This document shows positions 26,562 to 34,725 of a DNA stretch of 64,000 bases, in pieces (positions within the stretch are counted from its first letter, which is position 1; every line of letters begins with the position of its first letter). Below the pieces are notes generated by a model, which was not told the origin of the DNA, searched no databases, and saw only the letters and a program-made list of their open reading frames with translations. Source of the stretch: Oerskovia rustica. Its GTDB lineage: Bacteria; Actinomycetota; Actinomycetes; Actinomycetales; Cellulomonadaceae. The stretch is taken from assembly GCF_014836555.1 (NCBI RefSeq), contig NZ_JACSQQ010000010.1, positions 7,245-71,244 on the forward strand. Reading direction: 5' to 3'. Both the position numbers and the translations under genes were made by a program.

Positions 26562-27533
26562 TCAGTCCTCCGTGGTTCTGGTGTCGGTCAGGTTCTCGGT
26601 GAGGACGCGGGCGCCGAGACGGCGCACGTCCTGGGGGTCGACCTCGCCCGCGACCGGCTGCAGCACCGCCGCGGCCGACGTGGCGACGGTCAGGGCCAGT
26701 CGCTCGGCCCAGGGCCTCCCGGCGCTCACCGCGAGCGCCGCCATGGCCGCGTCGCCCGCGCCCGTCGGGTTGCCCTGCACGGGGACGTCGAGCCGTGCGC
26801 GGGCTGCCGGGGTCGTGGACCCGGGCTCGAACGCCGCGAGGCCCTTCTCGCCGTCGGTCACGACGACGGCGCGAGCCCCGAGCCCCTGCAGCGCGGCCAC
26901 GCCCTCGGCGAGGCCCGGCACCCCGGTCGCCTCGGCGAGCTCGGCACGGTTGGGCTTGAGGAGGTCGGCGCCCGCCCGGGCGGCCCACAGCAGGCCTGGT
27001 CCCGAGGCGTCGACGTGGACCGGGCAGCCGGCCTCGCGCAGCGACCGCACCAGGTCGACGAACCGGTCCTGCGTCGTGCCCGCCGGCAGCGAGCCGGAGA
27101 TCGTCACGACCGTCCCGTCCCCCGCGAGCCCGACCGCGGTGCGCACGAACAGCGCCCACTCCTGTGCGGTGAGCGGTGCCCCGGGTTCGTTGAGGACCGT
27201 GGGGTGACCGCCGTCGTCGGGCCCCGCGTGCTCCGGGACCACCGCGCCCGCCGGCCGCCGCCCCCCCGCGCCGGGCACGCGCGGCGCGGGCGGCCCGGCG
27301 GCCTCGAGGTCCGCCGCGAACGCGGGCCCGAGGAGCCCGCCCACGGGGGCGACCGCGACCGAGTCGCCGCCCAGCGCCCGCACGACGCGGGCGACGTTGA
27401 CGCCCTTGCCGCCCGCACGGGCCGCGACCGAACGGACCCGCAGCGCCTCGCCCGGGTCCAGGCGGTCGACGCCGTAGGTCACGTCCCAGGCCGGGTTCGG
27501 CGTGAGGCACAGGACACGCCGGTCGCCCGTCAC
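26562..27533 (-). CDS. PfkB-family sugar-phosphate kinase (1-phosphofructokinase/tagatose-6-phosphate kinase type)
   Basis: A 323-residue kinase with the PfkB N-terminal signature (LCLTPNPAWDVTY, then AGGKGVNVARVVRALGG) and the C-terminal anion-hole motif GNPTGAGDAAMAALA containing the catalytic Asp. Position between the aldolase and ROK genes suggests it makes the aldolase substrate, most likely tagatose or fructose 1,6-bisphosphate. The start is GTG 27533, overlapping the ROK stop (GTGA). The segment around residues 78-98 is unusually Pro/Gly/Arg-rich and replaces the usual G-x-TR loop by GAGGRRPAG, close to a run of seven C at the DNA level. Confidence 0.85.
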   Translation of the reverse strand: MTGDRRVLCLTPNPAWDVTYGVDRLDPGEALRVRSVAARAGGKGVNVARVVRALGGDSVAVAPVGGLLGPAFAADLEAAGPPAPRVPGAGGRRPAGAVVPEHAGPDDGGHPTVLNEPGAPLTAQEWALFVRTAVGLAGDGTVVTISGSLPAGTTQDRFVDLVRSLREAGCPVHVDASGPGLLWAARAGADLLKPNRAELAEATGVPGLAEGVAALQGLGARAVVVTDGEKGLAAFEPGSTTPAARARLDVPVQGNPTGAGDAAMAALAVSAGRPWAERLALTVATSAAAVLQPVAGEVDPQDVRRLGARVLTENLTDTRTTED

Positions 27534-28606
27534 GTCGGCTCCAGGTCGCTCGTGGCCACCGCGTCCCACGCGAGGACCGTCGCGCCGTACGTGCCGGCGG
27601 CCGAGCCCAGCACGGCCGGGACCAGTCGCGGGGCCGGGTGGATCGTCAGGTAGGACCGCACCGCGGCGTCGAGGGGGACCATGAGGTCGTCGCCCGCGCG
27701 CACGAGCCCACCGCCGATCACGACGACCGGGAGGGCCAGGACGCGGACCATCGCGGCGACGAGCTCGCCGAGCCGGTCGACCGCGCGGTCCCACACCTCG
27801 CGAGCCACGTCGTCGCCGGCCTTCGCACGGGCCAGGACCTCGGCCGAGCCGGGCACCTCGTGGGCCGACGTGCCTGTGAGCTCGTGGTAGCTGCGCGCCA
27901 TGCCGGCGGCCGACGCGTAGGTCTCGGCGCACCCGCTGCCGCCGCAGGGGCACGACGTCCCGCCGCGCACTCCCCCGTGACCCAGCTCGCCCGCGAAGCC
28001 GCGCCCGGCGTAGACCTCGCCGCGCAGCACGATCGCCGCGGCGATGCCCGTCCCGACCGACACGTACGCGTGGTCGGGCTCGCCGCGGCCCGCGCCGAGC
28101 CGGGCCTCCGCGAGGCCGCCCGCGCGCACGTCGTGGCCGAACCCCACGGGCAGCCCCGTCGCGTCCGCGACGACCTGCCGCAGCGGCAGGTCCACCCAGT
28201 CGAGGTTCTCCGCGTTGAGCACGACGCCGGCGTCCTCGTCGACCGTGCCGGGCACCGCGAGGCCCACGCCGCGCACCTGGTAGCCCGCCGGGACCTCTGC
28301 CCGCAGCGCCTCGACCGCGGCCAGCACCGCGGCGACCGAGGCCTCGGGTCCCTGCGCGGCGCACGTGGGCACAACACGCTCGACGACGATCTCGTCGGGC
28401 GCGCCCGGGTGGTCGCCGCGCGCGACCAGCGCAGACTTGATGTCGGTCCCGCCGACGTCGAGCGCGATCACCGCCGGGCGGAGCCCCGCCCCCGCCGCCG
28501 CCCTGCCGTGCGACGACGACGAGGGCGACGCGGGCGACGGTGGCCGGGACGGCGACGCGGGCTCCTGGACGGCGGGGAAGGCTACCTGCTCCTCCCCGGG
28601 CCTCAT
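27530..28606 (-). CDS. ROK-family sugar kinase
   Basis: A 358-residue kinase. After a 45-residue Pro/Ser/Ala-rich, probably disordered N-terminus come the ATP-binding motif ALDVGGTDIKSAL, the catalytic Asp in FGHDVRAGG and the ROK zinc motif CPCGGSGCAE preceded by GELGHGGV. Zinc-containing ROK kinases phosphorylate glucose, N-acetylglucosamine, N-acetylgalactosamine or fructose. Lacking a helix-turn-helix, it is an enzyme, not a repressor. The ATG at 28606 overlaps the stop of the SIS gene (ATGA). It would supply the sugar phosphate for the SIS isomerase. Confidence 0.88.
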   Translation of the reverse strand: MRPGEEQVAFPAVQEPASPSRPPSPASPSSSSHGRAAAGAGLRPAVIALDVGGTDIKSALVARGDHPGAPDEIVVERVVPTCAAQGPEASVAAVLAAVEALRAEVPAGYQVRGVGLAVPGTVDEDAGVVLNAENLDWVDLPLRQVVADATGLPVGFGHDVRAGGLAEARLGAGRGEPDHAYVSVGTGIAAAIVLRGEVYAGRGFAGELGHGGVRGGTSCPCGGSGCAETYASAAGMARSYHELTGTSAHEVPGSAEVLARAKAGDDVAREVWDRAVDRLGELVAAMVRVLALPVVVIGGGLVRAGDDLMVPLDAAVRSYLTIHPAPRLVPAVLGSAAGTYGATVLAWDAVATSDLEPT

Positions 28607-29499
28607 GATGCGACGTCCTCCAGGATGATCGAGCGCGTCAGGTGGCGCGGGGCGTCGGGGTCCAGGCCCTTGCGCTCGGCGTTCGCGACCGCGAGGAGCT
28701 GGCAACGCACGAGCGTGATCTGCGCGTCCTCGTCGAAGCGGACCACCAGGGCGCCCGTCCGGGCGACGTCCTCGACCAGCCCCGGGACCTCGGCGCCGAG
28801 CAGGAACACCGCGCTCGTCTCGTCGGAGATGCTGATCGGGCCGTGGCGGTAGTCCATGGCCGGGTACGACTCGGCCCAGGCGAGCGAGGCCTCGCGCATC
28901 TTGAGCCCCGCCTCGTTCGCGAGCCCCACGGCCATGCCGCGGCCCAGGAACGTGAACTGGGTGCGAGCCAGGACCTCTTCGGGGACCTGCCACCCCACGA
29001 CGTCCTCGGCCGCTGCCGCGAGCGCCTCGACGTCGTCGCCGAGACCCGCGCGCAGGAGCGTGAGCGCGGCCGTCGCGAACCGGGTCTGGACCACCGACTG
29101 CTCGTCGGCGAAGGGCATCACGACCACGTCGTCCGCGGCCCGAGCCCCCGGGGACGTGGGGTCCCCCACGATCGCCAGGGTGCGCTGACGGCCGCCGAGC
29201 ACGTCGAGGAGGTGCAGGATCTCGGTCGTGGTCCCGGAGCGCGTGATCGCCACGACCCGGTCGTAGTCACGGTCCACCGGGTACTCGCTGCCCGCGAACG
29301 CGTCGGTGACGCCCTGGCCCAGCTCCTCGCGGCGGGCCGCGTAGGCCTGCGCGATGAACCAGGAGGTGCCGCAGCCGACGATCGCGACGCGCTCGCCCGG
29401 CTGCGGGAGGACCGCGGCGCGCTCGGCCGCGAGGCTCGCGGCCTCGCGCCAGACCTGGGGCTGGCTCGCGATCTCGACGCTGACGTGGGAGGTGCTCAT
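28603..29499 (-). CDS. SIS-domain sugar-phosphate isomerase/deaminase (AgaS- or GlmS-C-like)
   Basis: A 298-residue protein with two SIS domains: the first begins VAIVGCGTSWFIAQAYAARR with the phosphate-binding RSGTTTE loop, the second begins FTFLGRGMAVGLANEAGLKM and contains the catalytic Glu/His region DYRHGPIS. Such proteins convert amino-sugar 6-phosphates to ketose 6-phosphates. It is the first structural gene of the operon and carries an AGAAGGG ribosome binding site nine bases before the ATG. A galactosamine- or N-acetylgalactosamine-type pathway is inferred from the kinase and aldolase partners; no deacetylase gene is next to it. Confidence 0.85.
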   Translation of the reverse strand: MSTSHVSVEIASQPQVWREAASLAAERAAVLPQPGERVAIVGCGTSWFIAQAYAARREELGQGVTDAFAGSEYPVDRDYDRVVAITRSGTTTEILHLLDVLGGRQRTLAIVGDPTSPGARAADDVVVMPFADEQSVVQTRFATAALTLLRAGLGDDVEALAAAAEDVVGWQVPEEVLARTQFTFLGRGMAVGLANEAGLKMREASLAWAESYPAMDYRHGPISISDETSAVFLLGAEVPGLVEDVARTGALVVRFDEDAQITLVRCQLLAVANAERKGLDPDAPRHLTRSIILEDVAS

Positions 29500-29525
29500 G
29501 GTGTCAAACCCTTCTGGTGGGGCCA

Positions 29526-29552
29526 CCGGGCGCGCGGGCCGCGCGCGCCCGG
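29526..29552 (-). terminator. Stem-loop between the deoR gene and the SIS-ROK-PfkB-aldolase genes
   Basis: Perfect 11-bp GC stem (29526-29536 with 29542-29552), loop GGCCG, in the 59-base gap after the regulator stop. It may terminate most transcripts or lower expression of the downstream genes relative to the regulator. Confidence 0.6.
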
Positions 29553-29558
29553 CGTCCG

Positions 29559-30458
29559 TCATGGTGCGGACGTCGTGGACGGGACGGTGGGCGGTGCGGG
29601 AGGTGCCGTGGGGACGACGACGACCTCGATCCCTGCGTCCCGCAGGGGGGCGAGCTGCTCCTCGGTCGCGCCCGCGTCGGTGACGAGCGTGGTGACGGCG
29701 GACAGGTCGCAGATCTGTGCGAACGAGCGGACCCCGAGCTTGTCCGAGGTCCCGACGGCGATCACGGCACGCGAGTGCTCGACCAGGGCGGTCGTGACCC
29801 CCGCCTCGTCGGGGTCGGCGCACGTGAGCCCGGCGTGCTCGTCGATGCCCACCATCCCGACGACGAGGACGTCGAGCCACAGGCTCCGGGCCATCGTCAC
29901 GGCGAGGGGTCCGGTGAGCTCGTAGGACTGCGCACGGGCGGTGCCGCCCAGGCACACGGTCCGTACCTGCGGGCGCAGGACGAGGTCGGTCGCGATGTTG
30001 AGCGCGCTCGTGACGACCGTGTAGACGTGCTCGCCGTGCTGTGCCGCCTGCTCGGACGCCTGGTCGGAGATCTCGCCGAGCGCCTTCGCGACGAGGGTCG
30101 TGGTACGCCCGCCGTTGAAGCCGACGACGGGCTGGCCGGTGTGGCGCTCCGCGACCAGCCGCGCGGCGGCCTCTGCCACGAGCTGGCGGTCGTCGACCTG
30201 CCGGCCGTACCGACCGGGCAGGCCGTAGGCGACGGAGGCCGCGACGACGCCGCCGTGGGTGCGGTGCGCGAGGCGCCGGTCGGCCATCTGGTCGAAGTCC
30301 CGGCGCACGGTCGACTCGGAGATGCCGAACTGCTCGGACACCTCGGTCACGGACAGCCGCCGACGGTCGGCGAGCAGCGCGAGCATGCGTTCCCACCGGA
30401 CGGACTTGCTGAGCCCGCCGGGTGCGTCACCGACGGTCGGGTCCTCGTGGCGTGCCAT
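29559..30458 (-). CDS. DeoR-family repressor of the amino-sugar operon
   Basis: A 299-residue regulator. The winged helix-turn-helix is at about residues 20-75 (MLALLADRRRLSVTEVSEQFGISESTVRRDFDQMADR in two blocks); the C-terminal DeoR sensor domain contains VVGFNGGRTTTLVAKAL and VVTSALNIATDL, which bind phosphorylated sugars. The ATG at 30458 is chosen for its GGGAGAG ribosome binding site. It heads the SIS-ROK-PfkB-aldolase operon and probably represses it until a sugar-phosphate intermediate appears. Phased repeats upstream are its likely operator. Confidence 0.9.
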   Translation of the reverse strand: MARHEDPTVGDAPGGLSKSVRWERMLALLADRRRLSVTEVSEQFGISESTVRRDFDQMADRRLAHRTHGGVVAASVAYGLPGRYGRQVDDRQLVAEAAARLVAERHTGQPVVGFNGGRTTTLVAKALGEISDQASEQAAQHGEHVYTVVTSALNIATDLVLRPQVRTVCLGGTARAQSYELTGPLAVTMARSLWLDVLVVGMVGIDEHAGLTCADPDEAGVTTALVEHSRAVIAVGTSDKLGVRSFAQICDLSAVTTLVTDAGATEEQLAPLRDAGIEVVVVPTAPPAPPTVPSTTSAP

Positions 30459-30520
30459 GCGTCTCTCCCTGCCTCGGGGCCGCGGCGCCTGCGCTGCGAG
30501 CCGGACCACCTCGTGGACCG

Positions 30521-30575
30521 TCTGACTGATTCTGACGGATTCACGTCTGTTATTGCCAGATTCAAGCAGACAACG
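30521..30575 (-). promoter_or_regulatory. Phased repeats upstream of the deoR gene, probable DeoR operator
   Basis: Two adjacent 10-bp repeats (TCTGACTGAT, TCTGACGGAT; 9 of 10 identical) span 30521-30540. GATTC recurs at 30528, 30538 and 30559, spaced about one and two helical turns. An imperfect inverted pair GTCTGTT...AGCAGAC (30545-30571) follows. The stretch is more A+T-rich than its surroundings and lies 63 bases before the regulator start. Confidence 0.65.
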
Positions 30576-30707
30576 CCACGGGCGTCCAGCAGGCCACCAC
30601 CGCCCCGGCCGCTCGGCACACGGTCAGCACAGGGTCGGCACCTCCTCTCCGCCAGGTCCCCGGACGGTCGGGGCGCCACCGCACCGCGCGGTGCGTAGTC
30701 TTGCGAC

Positions 30708-32030
30708 GTGAGTGCAACTACCCGCGTCTTCGTCGCGCGCCTGGCCGGTACGGCGGTGTTCGACCCCCTCGGTGACCAGGTAGGACGCGTGCGTGACGTC
30801 GTCGTCCTCCTCCGCCCCAAGGGGGCCCCGCGCGCCGTCGGCCTCGTGGTCGAGGTACCCGGACGGCGACGCGTCTTCCTGCCCCTGACCCGCGTCACGA
30901 GCATCGACGCGGGGCAGGTCATCAGCACCGGCCTGGTGAACATGCGCCGCTTCGAGCAGCGCGCCATGGAGACCCTCGCGGTGAGCGAGCTCCTCGACCG
31001 GACCGTGCAGTTCGTCGACGGCTCGGGGTCCGCGACGGTCGAGGACCTCTCGATCGAGAAGCAGCGCACGGGCGACTGGCTCGTCAACCAGCTCTTCGTG
31101 CGCCGTCACACGACCCCCAACGCGCTGGGGATCCGGCGGCGCGGGGACGCGTTCGTCGTCGAGATCGGCGCGGTCACAGGCCTCGCCGGGACGCCCGAGA
31201 CCCAGGGCGCAGCTCGTCTGCTCGCGGCGTACGACGACCTCAAGCCCGCCGACCTCGCCGACGTCCTGCACGACCTCGGCGACACGCGCCGCCTCGAGGT
31301 CGCCACGGCCCTCGACAACGAACGCCTCGCCGACGTCCTCGAGGAGCTCCCCGAGGACGACCAGGTCGCGATCCTCTCGGGCCTCGACACCGACCGTGCG
31401 GCCGACGTCCTGGAGGCCATGCAGCCCGACGACGCCGCCGACCTCCTGCACGAGCTCCCCCAGGAGCAGGCGGCCGAGCTCCTCGAGCTCATGGAGCCCG
31501 AGGAGGCGCGCGACGTGCGCCGGCTCCTCGCGTACGACGAGGACACCGCGGGCGGACTCATGACGACCGAGCCCGTGGTCCTCGGCCCCGAGACCACGAT
31601 CGCCACGGCCCTCGCGCAGATCCGCCGGCAGGACCTGCCGCCCGCGCTCGCCGCGCTCGTGTTCGTCGTGCGCCCGCCGCTCGAGACGCCCACCGGACGC
31701 TTCCTCGGCGTCGTGCACTTCCAGAAGCTCCTGCGCGAGCCCCCGCACGTGTCGGTCGGGTCGGTGCTCGACTCCGACATCGAGTGGGTGCGCCCCGACG
31801 CGCCGCTCGGGCGCGTCACGCGCCTGCTCGCGGCGTACGACCTGCTGGCCCTGCCCGTGCTCGACGACGAGAAGCGTCTGCTGGGCGCCATCAGCGTCGA
31901 CGACGTGCTCGACCACATGCTGCCCGACGACTGGCGCGAGACCGACGACGACGCGGACGAGACGAGCCTCGGCACGCAGACCCCCGCGTCCTCCGCCTTC
32001 CCGATCCGCCGAGGAGGTCTCCGTGGCTGA
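30708..32030 (+). CDS. MgtE N-terminal and CBS domain protein without a channel domain
   Basis: A 440-residue soluble protein: a PRC-barrel-like start (residues 1-100), a MgtE N-terminal superhelix (LKPADLADVLHDLG, repeated ALDNERLADVLEELP and ADVLEAMQPDDAADLL) and two CBS domains (MTTEPVVLGPETTI... and IEWVRPDAPLGRVTRLL). In MgtE these domains sense Mg2+ and gate a membrane pore, but no membrane helices exist here. The leaderless GTG is preceded by TAGTCT at exactly six bases. It overlaps the DUF1003 gene by eight bases. A magnesium- or nucleotide-sensing role is inference. Confidence 0.88.
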   Translation: MSATTRVFVARLAGTAVFDPLGDQVGRVRDVVVLLRPKGAPRAVGLVVEVPGRRRVFLPLTRVTSIDAGQVISTGLVNMRRFEQRAMETLAVSELLDRTVQFVDGSGSATVEDLSIEKQRTGDWLVNQLFVRRHTTPNALGIRRRGDAFVVEIGAVTGLAGTPETQGAARLLAAYDDLKPADLADVLHDLGDTRRLEVATALDNERLADVLEELPEDDQVAILSGLDTDRAADVLEAMQPDDAADLLHELPQEQAAELLELMEPEEARDVRRLLAYDEDTAGGLMTTEPVVLGPETTIATALAQIRRQDLPPALAALVFVVRPPLETPTGRFLGVVHFQKLLREPPHVSVGSVLDSDIEWVRPDAPLGRVTRLLAAYDLLALPVLDDEKRLLGAISVDDVLDHMLPDDWRETDDDADETSLGTQTPASSAFPIRRGGLRG

Positions 32031-32679
32031 GCGCCTCGACACGCCCAAGGCCGCGCGTCGCACCCTCCTGCCGCGCGTCCGCGTCGAGCAGGACGCGTTC
32101 GGCAAGATCTCCGAGGGCATCGCCCGCTTCATGGGCACCCCGCGGTTCCTGCTCTACATGACCGTGTTCTGCCTCCTGTGGCTGGGCTTCAACACGTGGG
32201 GCCCGGAGTCGCTGCGCTTCGACTCAGCGGCCCTGGGCTTCACGGCCCTGACGCTCATGCTCTCGCTCCAGGCGTCGTACTCGGCCCCGCTCATCCTGCT
32301 CGCGCAGAACCGCCAGACGGACCGCGACCGCGTGAGCGCCGAGCAGGACCGCCAGCGCGGCGAGCGCAACCTCGCCGACACCGAGTACCTCGCGCGGGAG
32401 ATGGCCGCGCTGCGCATCGCGCTCAACGAGGTCGCGACGCGCGACTTCGTGCGCTCCGAGATCCGCAACCTGCTCGAGGAGCTCGACGAGAAGGAGTCGG
32501 AGCGCGCGGCCGAGGCCGCCGACGCCGGCCGCGCGGGGACCGCTGGCTCGTCGGGCTCGGCCCCCGGACGAGCCGGGCTCGACTCCCCGCTGCCGCGTTC
32601 CTCCGGTCGCGGCGCGAACCGCGACGGGCGCCGCGCGACCACGGGGCGCCGCGGGCCGGACTCGTCGGCCGAGCAGTAG
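32023..32679 (+). CDS. DUF1003 membrane protein
   Basis: A 218-residue protein with two adjacent membrane helices (FLLYMTVFCLLWLGFNTW and ALGFTALTLMLSLQASYSAPLIL), then the DUF1003 signature QNRQTDRDRVSAEQDRQ, a charged coiled-coil segment and a disordered Gly/Arg/Ser tail. The GTG start lies within the end of the MgtE-N/CBS gene (eight-base overlap), with GAGGAGG eight bases upstream, so the two are coupled. The family partners with MgtE-N/CBS proteins in many actinobacteria; a shared membrane sensor or cation-handling function is possible but unknown. Confidence 0.88.
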   Translation: MAERLDTPKAARRTLLPRVRVEQDAFGKISEGIARFMGTPRFLLYMTVFCLLWLGFNTWGPESLRFDSAALGFTALTLMLSLQASYSAPLILLAQNRQTDRDRVSAEQDRQRGERNLADTEYLAREMAALRIALNEVATRDFVRSEIRNLLEELDEKESERAAEAADAGRAGTAGSSGSAPGRAGLDSPLPRSSGRGANRDGRRATTGRRGPDSSAEQ

Positions 32680-32701
32680 GGCGGGTCCGGTCGGGCGGCG
32701 G

Positions 32702-33499
32702 CTACTGCATCCCGTCGCTCGCGACGGCCCGCAGCCGGTCCACGAGCGCCGGGTCGCCGTGCACCGTCAGCCCCTGCCGGTCCGCCCTGCCCCACAGCCA
32801 CAGGTCCAGCGCCCACGCCGGGCCCGAGACCTGGGCCGTCGTGGAGCCGGGCAGGTCCACGACCTGGGCCGAGTCGAGGTCGTACGCCGTGCCGGACTCG
32901 GGGCCGACCCCCGTGAGCCGCCCGAACGCGAGCTCCCACGACCGCGGCGTCTCCCCCGGCCCGTCCACCGCGACCGAGACCGTGCTCCCGTCGGGCGTGA
33001 AGGTCCCCCAGGCGGGGATCCCGTCGACCAGCACACGCAGGACCTCGTCGACCCCGTCCGCCGCGACCTGAGGGTCCGCGCCCGTCACGTCGCGCCCCGC
33101 GGTCTGCTCGGCGTCGACCCGGTGCACCAGGGCCTCGTGGGCCTGGCGCCGGGCGACCCACCCCACGCTGCGCCCCGCGTCGTGCCAGGACCAGCACGGT
33201 TCGGACGGGTCGCGGCCCGTGAGGGCTGCGAGCAGGCGTGCCGTGACGGTCGCGGCGAGGTCGGGCAGCGCCGCGTCGTGCGCTGGGCGCGCGAGGGGGG
33301 CGACGTCGTCGGCGTCGAGGCCCTCGCCTGCCGCCGGCCCGACGACGGCGCTCCAGAAGGCCTGCACCTCGGCCAGGTGGTACGTCAGGTCCGCCACGCC
33401 CCACTCGGGGCAGGCCGGGACCCGCGCCCCCGGCGGCGCCGCACGCATCGCGTCGAGGAAGAGAGCCGAGTCACGCGCGATCGAGGCCAGGGCGTCCAT
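32702..33499 (-). CDS. Mycothiol-dependent maleylpyruvate isomerase-family protein
   Basis: A 265-residue protein of the DinB-like metal-binding fold used by mycothiol-dependent enzymes. Candidate metal ligands are His in ADLTYHLAEV and the pair in RRQAHEALVHRVDAE. The C-terminal half is the MDMPI-type domain (LWLWGRADRQGLTVHGDPALVDRL). Members serve as mycothiol S-transferases or isomerases; the substrate is unknown. The ATG is leaderless, six bases after TAGCGT, and stands only 34 bases from the divergent mrp start. Confidence 0.83.
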   Translation of the reverse strand: MDALASIARDSALFLDAMRAAPPGARVPACPEWGVADLTYHLAEVQAFWSAVVGPAAGEGLDADDVAPLARPAHDAALPDLAATVTARLLAALTGRDPSEPCWSWHDAGRSVGWVARRQAHEALVHRVDAEQTAGRDVTGADPQVAADGVDEVLRVLVDGIPAWGTFTPDGSTVSVAVDGPGETPRSWELAFGRLTGVGPESGTAYDLDSAQVVDLPGSTTAQVSGPAWALDLWLWGRADRQGLTVHGDPALVDRLRAVASDGMQ

Positions 33500-33505
33500 C
33501 CTCGA

Positions 33506-33527
33506 ACGCTAACCGGCCGCTTAGGAT
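33506..33527. promoter_or_regulatory. Back-to-back -10 boxes for two divergent leaderless genes
   Basis: TAGCGT on the minus strand (33506-33511) and TAGGAT on the plus strand (33522-33527), each exactly six bases from its start codon and ten bases from each other. Any -35 contact for either gene would fall at or inside the other gene's start. Confidence 0.75.
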
Positions 33528-33533
33528 GGGGCC

Positions 33534-34697
33534 ATGGCTGGCGGCTCTGCAACACCCACGACCGACGTACTCGAGGACCTCGTCCGGACGGCTCTGACGC
33601 AGGTGATGGACCCGGAGATCCGGCGTCCCATCACCGAGCTCGGGATGGTCCGGTCGGTCGAGGTGACGGGCGGTACCGGGGGCGGCGCGCGCGTCGTCGT
33701 CGGCGTCGACCTGACCGTGGCGGGCTGCCCCATGAAGTCGACCCTCGTCAAGGACGTCACGGCCGCGGCGCAGACCGTGCCGGGCGTGGACGAGGTGAGC
33801 GTCGACCTCGGCGTCATGAGCGCCGAGCAGCGCACCGAGCTGCGCACCATGCTGCGCGGCGGCGTCGGCGAGCCCGAGATCCCCTTCGCGAAGCCCGGCT
33901 CGCTGACCAAGGTGTACGCGATCGCGTCGGGCAAGGGCGGCGTCGGCAAGTCCTCCGTGACCGCGAACCTCGCGGTCGCGCTGGCCGCCGACGGGCTCAG
34001 CGTGGGCGTGGTCGACGCCGACATCTACGGCTTCTCGATCCCCCGCATGCTCGGCGTGGACCGCCAGCCCACGCGCGTCGACAACATGCTCCTGCCGCCC
34101 GTCGCGCACGGGGTCAAGGTCGTCTCGATCGGCATGTTCGTGCCGCAGGGCCAGCCCGTGATCTGGCGCGGCCCCATGCTCCACCGCGCGCTCCAGCAGT
34201 TCCTCGCGGACGTGTACTGGGGCGACCTCGACGTCCTGCTGCTCGACCTGCCGCCCGGCACGGGCGACATCGCGATCTCGGTCGCGCAGCTCCTGCCGAC
34301 CAGCGAGATCCTCGTCGTGACGACCCCGCAGGTCGCGGCCGCCGAGGTCGCGGAGCGCGCCGGCTCGATCGCGACGCAGACCCAGCAGGGCGTCGTCGGC
34401 GTCGTCGAGAACATGTCGTGGCTCGAGCAGCCCGACGGGTCGCGGCTCGAGCTGTTCGGCGCCGGTGGCGGGGCGAAGGTCGCGGAGAACCTCACGGCCG
34501 CGACGGGCGGACCGGTCGACCTGCTCGGGCAGGTCCCCCTCGACATGTCGCTGCGCGAGGCCGGGGACGCGGGCACACCCGTGACGCTCTCCGACCCCGA
34601 CTCCCCCGCGGCCGTCGCCCTGCGCGGCGTCGCACGGAGCCTCGCCGCCCGCAGCCGCGGCCTCGCGGGTCGACGGCTGGGCCTGTCGCCCGTCTGA
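33534..34697 (+). CDS. mrp: Mrp/ApbC-type P-loop ATPase for Fe-S cluster transfer
   Basis: A 387-residue protein. The N-terminal DUF59/MIP18-like domain (TQVMDPEIRRPITELGMV, with GCPMKST) is followed by a deviant Walker A GKGGVGKS at about residues 133-140, VVDADIYGFSIPRML, LLLDLPPGTGD and the VENMSW segment. It belongs to the Fe-S cluster carrier family. The C-terminal CxxC that bridges the cluster in Escherichia coli ApbC is absent here: the segment after VENMSW reads LEQPDGSRLELFG. The leaderless ATG follows TAGGAT by six bases. A strong terminator follows. Confidence 0.9.
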   Translation: MAGGSATPTTDVLEDLVRTALTQVMDPEIRRPITELGMVRSVEVTGGTGGGARVVVGVDLTVAGCPMKSTLVKDVTAAAQTVPGVDEVSVDLGVMSAEQRTELRTMLRGGVGEPEIPFAKPGSLTKVYAIASGKGGVGKSSVTANLAVALAADGLSVGVVDADIYGFSIPRMLGVDRQPTRVDNMLLPPVAHGVKVVSIGMFVPQGQPVIWRGPMLHRALQQFLADVYWGDLDVLLLDLPPGTGDIAISVAQLLPTSEILVVTTPQVAAAEVAERAGSIATQTQQGVVGVVENMSWLEQPDGSRLELFGAGGGAKVAENLTAATGGPVDLLGQVPLDMSLREAGDAGTPVTLSDPDSPAAVALRGVARSLAARSRGLAGRRLGLSPV

Positions 34698-34725
34698 CGC
34701 GCGACGCCTCGCTGCCTGGGCGTCC

